A stretch of DNA of 64,000 nt from Bradysia coprophila (Eukaryota > Arthropoda > Insecta > Diptera > Sciaridae), in the NCBI RefSeq assembly GCF_014529535.1, contig NW_023503616.1:4822584-4886583 (forward strand). Reading direction: 5' to 3'. This document shows positions 19,162 through 31,690 of this stretch, in pieces (the stretch's first letter is position 1; every line of letters starts with the position of its first letter). The notes beneath the pieces are model-generated. The model was not told the origin of the DNA, ran no database searches, and saw nothing but the letters and a program-made list of their open reading frames with translations. Made by a program: the position numbers and the translations under genes.

Positions 19162-19575
19162 TATGTAGGTACGTACCAATACCCTCTCTAGCACCTTAAC
19201 TTCGTTTTGACGCAGTCAAAATACCACCTTAGTTTGACAAATGTGACACTGACTGTTTTTTGTAATAGAGTTGCCGTGTCCGTGCTCTTTTTTAAAGCAA
19301 TATCGACTTCACACGAAAGACAAATTTTAAACTTCATTTCATTTTTGCACACTAAAATGACGGAGCAACACACAAAGAAAGACGTGAAAATCACAAATTA
19401 TTCATTTTCGAACACCGAAATGGTTACAGTTAACACAAAAAAGGACATGTCTGGTCATACTTCATTTTATTTAGTTTTAAAAGTGTAAAATTTTCAATGA
19501 CACGTTACACTGTACAGTTTTACCACCTTAATTTTCCTAGTTTGGTTGCTAGAGAGGGTATTGTACGTACCTATA
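19162..19575. mobile_element. MITE-like element with about 30-bp terminal inverted repeats
   Basis: The left end TAGGTACGTACCAATACCC followed by TCTCTAGC is matched in reverse by GCTAGAGAGGGTATTGTACG followed by TACCTATA at 19548-19575. Inside each end is a copy of TACCACCTTA. The roughly 280-base open frame in it has no protein features, so I read this as a non-autonomous DNA element of about 415 bp. Confidence 0.65.
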
Positions 19576-22500
19576 TGACATGTATCATTTTTTACAATTG
19601 AATAAACGATTCCCATTTCAATAACATTTGAATATAATGTTAAAGCATACAGGGAATCATACTGTTTTATATAATAAAAAATGTCAAAGAGAGTAGGACT
19701 CACACGTGACAAATTTATATCAAAAATATTTTCTTTGTGAAAGATGTTACATTATATTGGGTTTTCATCTGTCCCAACTCAGCGATTAACATTGATTCTT
19801 TGCTTGTACGAAAAGGAAACTGCTAAATAATGAATAAATGTTCCTTATTCATATAATATATTCACACATGTGGGACGACGATCCCAAGTTTGTTATTGTT
19901 CGATCGAAATTAGAAACAAACAATCGATTTTCGCTTAGTCAATTTTAGCATATAATATTGAAAGTGGGACACTACTACACTAGTCGTAAATGATAAAATC
20001 GTCCTCTAACTTTACGTAGGAACATCCTGTATTTTCAAACGAAAAACTTGCAACAATTTTCGCTTGCATATAAAATACATCTGGTAATTTACGAGATAAG
20101 CGTTAGTTAGATTTAATTTATCGTTTCGACTAACTGCATCCGTCAGCTCGGCGTACTAAATTGATAAAAAAGTTTCAAAGTTCAGTATTTCATTAATGCG
20201 AGAAAATCGAAAGAAACTGAATTACTTTATCGGTTTTTACCAGCTGTACATGCATATTCCATTCCTCAAGAGACATTCTCACATTTGTTTTCGACTGATA
20301 AACAAAACCTTTTACCTAACATTTTCTTACTAAATCTTAAAAAGTCCAAAATCTCAGAGCAGATTACTTTTAATTTCTAATTTTGTTGACCATGTAGAAT
20401 GCATTTTTCTTTGGTTTAAAACAGGTATTGCTGAAGAGGTTCAACTTAAAATAGCGACTTGTTCCTATACATTTTGTGTTACCGAACTATGAGCAAACGT
20501 ATAGCCTTTTTTAGTCATCTGTCATTACGTCAAAGACAAAAGATGTTAATAGGTCAGAAAACTTGCAAGTGTTGTCAGAGCAGATTTAGTGTTCTCCCTT
20601 GCATAATAATGATCGATAACGAAAATTAAAAGAAAGTTGTCCAGTCTTTCCCTAGATTCCAGTCAATTCTTTGCCTAGAGTAAATAGTGACACCGTTTCT
20701 TTCCGATGATTTTAAAACTCACTTCGAAAAGAACGAAGAGAAAACTTAATGAAGTAGTAGATTGTATGTCAAACACTAAGAGAAACTCCAAACAAAGGAA
20801 TCAACAAAGAATAAATTGTTATGACGCGAAGCTTGCTGTTTGTAGAAGGTTATACGTTAATATGTAATCAGTAATAAATTGTTGAACAAACAAATGGAAA
20901 GCTGATTTTATTGCACACTAAATCATCAATGTTATCAATAAATATTCACCACGAATAATCATTGTACGAACACTTCAATATTATTTTAGTAAATTATTGA
21001 ATTAAGTAACAAAAACACATGAATAGAAACGGTCGATAAGCACTAATTCTCAACCGAATATCCACATTCTACTAATCTAATATTAGAACGAAAACAACGC
21101 CTGTCTTTGTATGACCAATTTACATCTTATACTATCGCATTGTGTTAAAAGTCACTTTCCGTAAAACTTGCTGGACTGGTCCATAAATTAAAATTTATTC
21201 CAAGCTGAAATTCTTAATTCGTGTGAGACACGAAAGAAAATTCATCGACAATGTGTCTAATATTTTATGTAATTTATATTCTCTTTCATAATAAAATCCG
21301 TAAATATATCAGCACCAGCAAGCTTGATAAATAGAAAATGTAATAAATCGGACCGGATCATATTCGTTTAATGATCATAACAGAGACATTTATTGTTTTT
21401 TGATATCCATGTGCTGTATATATAATGCTTAATAAACTGAGGCGATGGACTAGGACGGACATGTAGCTTTCGTCAAACTGTTAAAATAAATACTACAACA
21501 GTTACTGTATTTATCACACAATATAACGCATCTAAACATTAAAAAACAATATTTTTATTGGGTGCTTGCACACGAAAGGGTGTTTTACTGGTTTTACTTC
21601 ATGGTAATTTTTCAATGGGCTCGGTTAAGATTCGAGTGGTAGAAAAACGGGCTGACTTAATTCCTTATCATCAGGGAATACACAATAGCGTCGTAATTTT
21701 TCATGGAAACAAAAACGTAATGCTAAAACAGCTGAATCCACAAAAAATTCATTAAGCACAAAATTGTTGGAAATCACTACCTCTAGGGACATTTAGAGTA
21801 AATAAAAATCTACTTGCGATGTTAGGAGGGTCAAATGCCGGCCTATGTAATTAAATACAATTTTTACAAAAGTCCTTTTGAACATATGGTTAATTTGTTA
21901 TCGTCGTAAAATCGATTCCCGAAAGTTCGAAAGCCTTCATTTAATTAATAATCTTTCCGACTAAGTGGTCTGTTTTCGTCAGCGACGTCAAAAATGAAAA
22001 TGTAACCTACTTTTAAAAGTCAATTTTCCAAAACTTCGAACAACTTCTATGAAACAGGAAAACAAGCCATCGGCGATTTTTGGTAAGTATACAGTAATTG
22101 AATAAAGTTCAAAATGTAATAAATTTTCGTATATATAACGCTATTACATTTCTAGTGCATTTCGTCACAAAATTACTAATGTCAGACCTCAATTTTTTGT
22201 GAATAAACTTCTCAGCTATTACATTTACCAGACAGAAGTTATATCGCCTGAAAATAGAGCACATAGAATAAAAAAGAAAATTGTGGCGCCTCCAGGTCAG
22301 CCGAAGTTTCCTATATGTAACGAGGTAAGTCAACCATTCTACAATCAAATTTTTTTTAACAAAAGAAGTAATAGATTTTATGATTACATCGCGATACGAC
22401 AGTTGTTTCTCAAAGGTCACAATGAAAGGAAAACATTTCCATAATTTTCATATTTCTGACCGATCAATATTCAACAAACGTTAAACACATTTGAAAATAA

Positions 22501-25500
22501 TAATTTATTGATCACAGGCACGGTTGAACTTCATAAATATTTAAGCTGTCTACAAGTAAATTTACTACACAGCATTTACATGTTCAATGACAAACCAGCT
22601 GACTTGCTAACAAAAGTTGCGTTTTCTTTTCATTACCGGTACCAGATTCATATACCCTGTTATGGGTAAAATTGAATTATTTATTTGGCTTCGTCATTTA
22701 AAAGAAAAAATAATGCGAAAGTATGGAACAAGAATTGTTGTATTACATCAAGTATGGTAAACTTTTTCCCTGTAAATTACTCGAGATAACTTTTTTTATT
22801 ATTCCATTATTTGGAGATTTTTCATGCCAATGGTATTTTTTGTTACTAAACTTCACAATTAAGATGAAAATTTTACGAAGAGAAGCGCCATAATAGCATT
22901 GAAGTTATATCTTTCAATTTACCTGTTTCTTCCCATTGTTATATTTTGTTCTATAGCGAATGCATAAAAAGATTTTTCTGAAAGATATTATGTGGTGGGC
23001 ATATTACAACAAAAATATCGCAGCATATTTTTCAACGGGATTTAAACAAAAGATCATTTTCCTTTTCTTTCTCTAAAACGCATAATTTTCATCGTTTAAT
23101 GAAAAGCACCCCGCGATACACAAGAAATATTCCGAAATCTACGAAATTAATTTCGAGAGATCAATTTAACGAGACGACAAATTCGAACATAATAATTTAA
23201 TTGACAAACTTTGGACATACTTCAACCCGAATGAAATCGGCATTTACACCAGAAATTGCCAATTATCCCGTTGAGATGTATGAACCACTTAGCCCGTAAA
23301 TACCATGATGCGTCAATCAGAATATGCTTCAGGTCTATTCAGTTTTCATTAAAAATGCATCGACTATGATTGCATAACCGTATTTTGTTTACATTTTTTT
23401 TTCTTATGCTATAATACTGGGACTCTTTCGACTGAATTATTTAGATGGAAAAAAATGTTTTTTTTTTTTCACGAAACCAAAACCACCAAAATCTCATAAA
23501 TATTCTCGTGACATGCCATTGACTCATAAATTTAGAAACAAAAGAATAAAAGCCAAGAAATTGTGTGTATGCGTCCGTATAAGTTTTAGCGAAAAAAAAT
23601 GAAATAAAAGAAGAAAAACCAAGTCCGCTACACCTCATTTACCTCCTTTTTCCATCACTTTAATCCATTTCTGTAACAGATATGTTCACAAAACAATTCC
23701 ACCAATTTGATTTGATTAAACTAAACTATTTTTGTCACCATTATTCAATCGAACTATTACGTGTAAATAGATTTATAAAATTTCAAAGAAAAACTTTTTA
23801 GTTGAGAAAAGAAGGAAAATCTAAGGAAAAACTTTTAATCACAAAATATATGTTCATCGTTTGGAAGAATCACTGTGACTGAAATTTTGTTGGAAAATTA
23901 TCCTTATTCGGTTTTCTCCAACATTCTGTTTCTCTTTCTGAACTCGGAGAGAAAACCGTCGAAGCACATTGTTATTAATCCATTCCGGTTTCCGGGCTGC
24001 AATAAATGTTACTATCATACAACAGCAACATCGGCACCAGTCCGATTAAACTCCTATTTGAAATAAATCTATTTCCATTTCATTTTCTCGAAAGATTAAA
24101 TTAAAAATAAATAATTTAATGGTCCATTCCAACGGCATTTTATTATTATTTTTGCTATTTAAATTATTCAAGAGAGAATTTTGCGCGCGCAATATCGATT
24201 TGACCGAAATTCGGTTGTAACATGTCCGTATGTTTGGCAAAAATAGTAATGTTCCAAACAATGACGTCACCATTTTTATTCACATATAAAGCTCTAGTTA
24301 TGATGCAATAAATGTATGAGCGAGCCACACAATAAGAATTGAATGAGACTTTGTCAGTTAAAATTATCTTCAGTTAATTTTGCCAAGAGAAACGTATAAA
24401 TTCAGCATATTGTGGCTGCGACTCATTTTAAATTGCACCAAGTTGGACAACTTGATTCACTTGGTACATAAGAACGGAGCACTGAACTATACGAAAAAAG
24501 ATTCGTTGAGGCCCTTTCTCTATCAATTTTATTACTGTTTTGATACAATTATATGCTCGGAAAATGTGCAATAACAAAAAGTTACGTATATTTGTGTGAT
24601 GTTACTTAATATGATTTATATTTTACAGAAACGTGTTTGATCTTTCACTTTATCAGCGACAATTACTTATCTTACGGCTACGGTCATATCATCTGTTATC
24701 GACAACGACGACACAAATAAAAGTAATAAGCGAAAGTCGTGTTATGTATGTTATTGTGTGTGTTAAAACAAATGAAGTTAAAGATTTTACTTCAGTAGTC
24801 TTACGAAATACTTCGTTCAAGGAACAGATTCAGTCACTGTTCACTGTCGTAATGACTTGCTTGTCGTCTGTGGAAGTTTTTTTTATAGACTTGACAGTAT
24901 TTTAAACTGAATAAAATGAAAAACGAGATAGCATTTTCATATAAAAATATCTTTACTTTTTGTAAGTCTTCAGAGACTTGCCGTTGCTTTCCGTCTGATG
25001 AATTTTCGTGTTTTCTCTTTGATATATAACGTGGAATATATTTCGTTTACGTTCAAGTAATTAACCTCCTACACCTACTATAGTTCACATGTCACTTTGC
25101 TCATATTGCAAAATTATTAAAATGAGATTACAAGAAAGTTCATGTACATCTATTTATGATTTGAATATTTTTAGTCTTATTCAAACAGCTGGGCGTGTGC
25201 TATCGACAATGACGACTAGAAAAAGCTCTGGAAACACTAGGCAGTCCTTTACATTTTTAAAGTAAATTTCCAACCGATGTCTTATCATTTTTAGTGTGAC
25301 TCAGTCAATGAAATCTATGAAGACCAAACCTATGAAGACCAAACTCATGTAAAACTATGGACATTTCTTTGCTTCGTATTTTCTGTTAAATAACCTTCGA
25401 TACTGAACGGAGAGTTCGTACACTGGTTATGTCGATTCAAAAAATCTTTATTATTGATTCAGGGATGTAACAAGGGGTGGTAAGGTTCCCCGGGGTGTCT

Positions 25501-28500
25501 AAATGAAAGCATGCAATCTTTTCTTATGTAGCAGTAATTGGGTTTCTGTGTTGTGGCAGTTCTGCAAAATTGTTTTGGACAAAAATCGGGAAGGTAAAAT
25601 TGTCAATGAACTTTGTAAGTTAGATGATGCATATATATTCCGTTTACAACTTGAATGTTATAAATAAATGAGATAAATTAAATGACAACAGGAAACGAAT
25701 AGATTTCCTTGTACGTGATAATATAAATATAATTCAAAACAAGCTTTTACCAAATATTCTTCACGGAATTGATTTGCGATCACTTGCATTTTCTATTACT
25801 ATTTCTTCTAATGCTACAGTTGGTGTATGTGGGGATTGCAAATTTCTTTTTATTGTTTAGTGTATATCTTCGCCGTCACGTAGCCGTAGAAAATTCAAAG
25901 TGATGTTGAAATCGTGGTATTGGTCCCAAATGACTTAAAGGTTAATTTTTCACAGGATGGCTTGTCGGGTCAGACAAGTTGATAATTCGAAATGCTGACT
26001 GGCACAACACAACAGTATTGTGAATAAAAGTTTTACTTTTAAATTCCATTCATCATTTGGCACCAATGTCTCAGTTTGACACCAGTTTTGATTTTCTTTG
26101 ATGTGTGAATATTGAGGAACTCACTAAACTCCTTTGTTAGGGTTTCCCTGGCGATCAAAAACATTATGATACTCGTAGGGTTGGGTAGTGCAATAATATA
26201 GGTTTCAAACCGTAACAGGCATCTTAGATCATATTTTTCATAATGAATACTTCGAAAAAAATTATTTAAATGTTTATAGTTTGAACTAAAATTGTGAAGT
26301 TTTAAAATCCTCAACCAAAATACCAGCGGCAATATTCATTTAAATTAATGACATCATTTGTTTAAAATTTCCAGCGGTATAAAGTTTCTGAAGCAATTAA
26401 TTCTGTGCATAAATTAAACCAATCTTTCAAACATTTTAATTCTATTAATAAATCAATATTCTTCCTAATTGCTTCAAAATACGAAATAGTTTTTCTTATT
26501 TTTTTTATTTCGTAGTCAGTGAAAGGGAACATCCGCATTATATACACCACTATACATATATTCGGTAAATTTTCCTTTCATCTAAAAAATGCATCGATCC
26601 AAAATCGATCATGAAGGTACAAGGTACTTAAATTGAATCGATTAAGAAAGTTTATCTTTTGGTCAGTCAGTTTTGATTTTACTTTTTATACATGTCCTCG
26701 AGCAACACACACAAAAAAAATATTTATTATTTAACGGAAAGAAAGTGCTCGTACAAGTTCATGGGAGTATATTGTCGCACACAGTCTGCTTGAATAAAAG
26801 ATGAAAACCTTTTTTATTTCTTTGTGTTAAAATCACCGTCCATTACATTAGTTGAGCAAACAGTCAACATAATGAAACGAACAGTTTTTGTGTTTTTGTC
26901 GTAGATGGTTTTAATTTCAATGGAATTATCTCTAAATGAACCTGATGATGACGAGGTCAATAGAAAAGTATTTAACTTTATTTTTTTTAAGTGGACCGTC
27001 TAAAAAACCCATTTCATCGAGATTAAATTGCCTAATTCATCATTTTGACAAATGTATTCAATCCACTCCTAAGGCAAAATAAATCACAATTATACATTGT
27101 CAATCATAATCAGATTTGGTCGTAAATAAAATTATTAAATAAATAACAATATTAAAAATAAAATATTATTCAGCAGACATATCTCGAGCACACACACCTT
27201 ACAACTTTTTTTTTTCTTCAATGATTATCAGTTTTTTTAAAAACTTCTCTTGAAAAGTGAAATAAGAAATTGATAACTTTCTCCAGAACAGGTTTCTTAT
27301 ATACACGAAGCGGCATATTTGCGTATATTTAAAGCTCACATCACACCATTTATATGGAGTAAATAAACAACGATTTACTCACCATTCGACTGCCTACTTT
27401 TATGTTAACAAACATTTGATCATGTTAATGTTGCAATGACCTTCACAACAATTTTTGCTCAGGTTCTTTCTCTGTTGTATACATATATACATATGTATGC
27501 AAACATAAAATATTATAAAAGAAAACTGAGAAAATCTTAACACCTTCATGGACTGATCAATATATATGTACGATATATCTACGATATCTGAATCCGTGTA
27601 TGATTCAGGCATAACATGCATATTATAAAAATGTATACAACAATACTACGATTCAATGAATGTGAACCTATCTCGTCATTCATGCGTGCACTATAACAAA
27701 ACAGATTTTTTTTTTCTCTTCTGTTTTCGCGTCATCAGTCAATTAAGTCAATGGAAATGAGAAATATTTTATGTGAATGTCGTACAAGTGTTAGGAGAAA
27801 GAATTTATTCATCAAAGAAATGTTTGATATGCAGAGATGCACCGATAAGGTGTCAGAAGTGAAGACAAACAATCATTGTTTTAACATGCAATTTGCACAT
27901 TAGATTTGAGTAGAGCTAATTTACGTGTGATGAATGATAGATGATCGTGTTAGTAACATAATAGCATAACATCAGACGTTTGCACAGGTTCAAAGTGAAT
28001 AGGATATTGTACAATTTATGTGAGATTTACCAGAAATGAAACTGAAATTTATTTACTTTTCACTGTTCAAAGACTGTTGGTGTCTGTGGAAGATTAAAGA
28101 ACTGGTCATGACTGAACAGAACGATGATAATCAATTTCACTGTAAATTAATTTGCTAAATGCCTTGATTGGATATGCGAAATCGAGCCTAATTATTCCAT
28201 GTCTTCTTGTACATGTTTACTTAATATTAGTACAAATAAACTGTTAGCCGGATTGTAGGTATGTGCTGTTATTGACTATAATAAAATAACTACCACACCA
28301 GCTGAAGGGTTCTAGCTCTACACTTTAAGAACGTGCATATAAATAAATGCGAATGCTGAGATCTGGTTAAACAATTTAGCCAATTTTTGGGCCAACCACT
28401 ATACTGTTTGTAAATAAGTACCCGACAGTAAACTAGCATCCGCGTCTTCCCTTGACTTTCTCGAATAATTCACCCGCTTTCCGCTTTTTCTAATCTAACA

Positions 28501-29061
28501 TTTGCAATCAAATGGGTGACCAACTAATTAAAAATTAATTTGCCACTCTGGACATCTTCTTAGGTGATTAAAGTCTTGTGAAAGTTCATAATTTTTGTAT
28601 TTTCAGACCAAGTAAGATTTATTGATATATTGATGTTTTATCACGGAAACAGTATTTTCACTCACCAATTTAATGCGAGAAGAGAACTTAATTATAATAT
28701 GAGATCGTTAAGTGTATGCAACATAAAATGAAAATTCCACTTATGAAAAGAAGCGCAAAGATTACAACGTCATAACGTAATTGAGAGCCTATTTATTTGA
28801 TGCTTATTATACGATACGATACGTTAACATATCATTAATAGAGGCAGACATAATGAAACAATAACTGAATTTTATCACCAATTAATCTTAAGTGAATGAA
28901 AGAATTGAATGGAAAACCGATTGATATTGAAGAAGAAAAATGTTCAACCATACAATACCATACAATACCTGTTACATCTACTCCATGATGGAAGCATAAA
29001 AAATGTAGATGCGTTTTTACGTAACTTTAAACATTGTTTAATGAAATTCTCTTCAAATTAC

Positions 29062-29186
29062 CATCTCTAAGCATCTTGTTCATTATCCACGATCGCATTC
29101 TATAAACAGTATCATATATAGCTCCATAACATGAGGTTTTTTTCAACGACATTTTACAACACTCAAGAAAATCTTTTACCATCCAA
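29062..29186 (-). CDS. Mctp: Candidate first coding exon of MCTP
   Basis: On the minus strand an acceptor CAG at 29187-29189 opens an exon with ATG at 29150-29152, encoding 30 residues beginning MSLKKTSCYGAIYDTVY and ending at a donor GTAATT after GATG. It ends with one base of a codon, exactly what the MCTP exon at 16824-16958 needs (it starts with two bases, AA, completing GAA). The implied protein would be 923 residues. The upstream frame is also open, so an earlier Met is possible. The link rests on phase and direction only, across a 12 kb intron. Confidence 0.35.
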
Positions 29187-29237
29187 CTGATACAGCAGCA
29201 GCAGCAGCATATAAACGCTAAATACATTTGTACTCAC

Positions 29238-29345
29238 CATCCATCTGCAGTAGCATAAAGCAAACAACATACCAAACCGTCGAAGTATAGTGAAATAGTT
29301 TTTTCACTTTCAACGCATTCTTCAGTCAATCGGTAGACCGCGGTT
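29238..29345 (-). other. Candidate 5' UTR exon upstream of the 29.1 kb exon
   Basis: On the minus strand, a locally more GC-rich stretch (with AACCGCGGTCTACC) ends at GATGGATG followed by the donor GTGAGT at 29232-29237. The next acceptor, after five CTG units, is only 51 bases on, a normal small-intron length here. The upstream limit is a guess. Confidence 0.3.
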
Positions 29346-31229
29346 CGAGAAGATTGAGTTTGGTCTAACTGTGTTCAGTGTAAATGGTTTCTTTTATTAA
29401 CGATAAATATCTACAGATGAAATTGAGTGTTGGATTTGATTTTTAATTAAAAAATAGAAAATATGTAAAATAATTTTTTTGAGAGAAATTATTTAGTTCG
29501 TTAGTATTAAAGACGCTAAAAACATTTAGTCAAAAATTCCGAGTTTGCAAATTTTGTTGGTTTTCGGGTAATGAGAAAGATTACTGATACCGGACTTTGT
29601 AGGTGAACAAATTTAATTCAGTTAATTTCGGGAATATATAAAAAAAAGGTCAGTATAAAGGTATAACACCCACCACAACAGAATTTAATTTTATCAACAA
29701 AACATCAAATTACGGGAAATCAGCAATATCCTAAACCGTTTTACGCGAAATTAAATTGAGATCACGCAAACAGACCGCATGGTTACGATTAAATGATTTC
29801 GAACTTCAATTAGATTAAAAGAGAAAGATTTTTTCCGATATTTTTTTTTCTAATTCGATTTAACAACATAATTATTTTGTGTTTGATTAAAATTCCAATA
29901 TATAGAAATAAGAGAGCTCGTGCCCGCAAATACTTACAATTATTTACAAATTAATTATTTAATTGAAAAAAATGTCTATTGATTTTTAGGATGGGCTTAG
30001 ATGCTTTTGAATTTTTATTTTTTATGGTGATTTAGAACGCCCGAATAATTATGGGACTTAAATTTTCCATGATAGTGAAATCAGATGGTTCCTTGTAATA
30101 CAACACATGTAAAACCACATTTTTTATTATCTTTTGCCTCCTTTGAATCATTAAATCTGCTACTTCTTTTGTATTATTAAAACGTTGAATTTGACAACAA
30201 ATCTTTTACTTCATTTGTTGTAACATTCATTTGATGATATACATAAGAGAAACGTTTCTAGAAGTCACAATTTATTTTAGTCGTTGTTGTCATTAACAGA
30301 TGATAATCCGCTCCTAAAAGTTACGGTTGACACTGGGTCATATTTAACCGTTCTTGTCACAACAGACTTTGCTCTGTCGTGGTTCTTGTGCTAATTATTC
30401 GAGGGATTGAATCCGTAACGCTCCAAAGGCTACAAAGTCTCCAACCATCTAGTCAAATTACATGATTCTAAACTAAACAGTTTTATTTACCTTATGTGCG
30501 ACGTTAAACTTACAAAAACAGCTAGTCAATGTCTATAAAACACTATCAGGATATACTTTACACAAATGAAGTAACAGATTTCATGATTAGCCATACAAGA
30601 ATTCGAGTTAAATCTACCGTTTTTCGTTCGAAATGAACTGCAAAAATTCAAATAGGAAAAAATCAATTTGACAACGATCATAAAACAATAGAATGGATAC
30701 GTCTGTGTCGGAATAATAAATCTCTGATTTTTTTTAAAATAATTTATGGTTCGATATAATTTCATATTCAATGTTTACAGTTCCCATATATCAAGATTTT
30801 AATCGATTTATCCCGTATTCGTGTCAAACTAAGTGACGTGTAAAGTCGATTTTCAATTTAACCTTTTGTCTGAGAGCTTCAATCTAATGTAAACTGAAGA
30901 AAAATTAGGTCACTGTTCCAGCTGTTCCATATTCATTCTATTTCATTTGACCTATAAGTTATACTTCATTAACATTGTAGACATTTGTAGAAATGGATAT
31001 ATACTGCGAAAATTACGATGTTGAATTGTAAATTACGATTCATAACTAGGCATGCAATTAAAACCAAAAAAATTTTCTTTTTCAGATTTTCAAAAGAAAA
31101 TAAAAAAAAATATTTAAAAAAAAAATTGTAATTACATTATTTTGCACGAACATATATCATCTCAGCATCACAAACATACCAGCAATATATAAAAGCTATT
31201 TTTTTTTATTTTAAACATCTCGTTTCTGC

Positions 31230-31249
31230 ATATATATATATATATATAT
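31230..31249. repeat. AT dinucleotide microsatellite
   Basis: Ten AT units follow TTTCTGC without interruption. Confidence 0.9.
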
Positions 31250-31605
31250 GTGCAACTGCATTTCATATACCATGCATCAAAAATGTTTTATGAAAAGCGC
31301 TTTCTTTCCATTTTACTCTGATTCGTTTTCAAGTTTATGATAATAAAAACAAATTGTGAGCTGCATTAAATACTGCTCGTTTAACGTACATAATGCACGG
31401 TTCCACAATCGAATGTGTTTTATTTATATTTTCCATTTCGATGCCGTTATTAATTAACGCTGAATATTTGTCAATGTGCTCCGGCTTCCACACAACCTTT
31501 ACAATTTTTTTTTTTAATTTTACATGCTTCAAGCATCGAAAACCACACTTTTAATAATCCATGCACTTCTTTCGTCTGTAGGTAAAATTAACTCTTCCAA
31601 CCCAC

Positions 31606-31690
31606 AACTTAGGATAAAAATGAAAATTCTCGTTTTTACGAGTTTACTGACCTCGGCTTCGCCTTAGATTAAGAAACTTCACTCGATTTC
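31606..31690. repeat. Single-arm copy of the 18.0 kb repeat family
   Basis: The order AACTTAGGATAAAAATGAAA, CTCGTTTTTACG, CCTCGGCTTCGCCTTAGATT matches the left arm of the element at 18031-18260. Confidence 0.6.

Larger units (their letters stand above)
16959..29061. other. Gene-poor stretch, probably MCTP 5' intron
   Basis: No conserved exon was recognised on either strand over about 12 kb. If the exon at 29062-29186 belongs to MCTP, this is its first long intron. It contains inverted-repeat elements at 18031-18260 and 19162-19575 and many AT tracts. The open frames seen (for example 24380-24905) have no recognisable motifs or splice-supported structure. Confidence 0.5.

Noticed and set aside
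19207-19488. 93-codon open frame inside the 19.2 kb element
   Set aside because: No transposase motif or other protein feature; it lies wholly between the terminal repeats of a short element.
24380-24905. Two adjacent plus-strand open frames (64 and 90 codons)
   Set aside because: No domain, repeat, codon or splice evidence. Their length is expected by chance in this much sequence.
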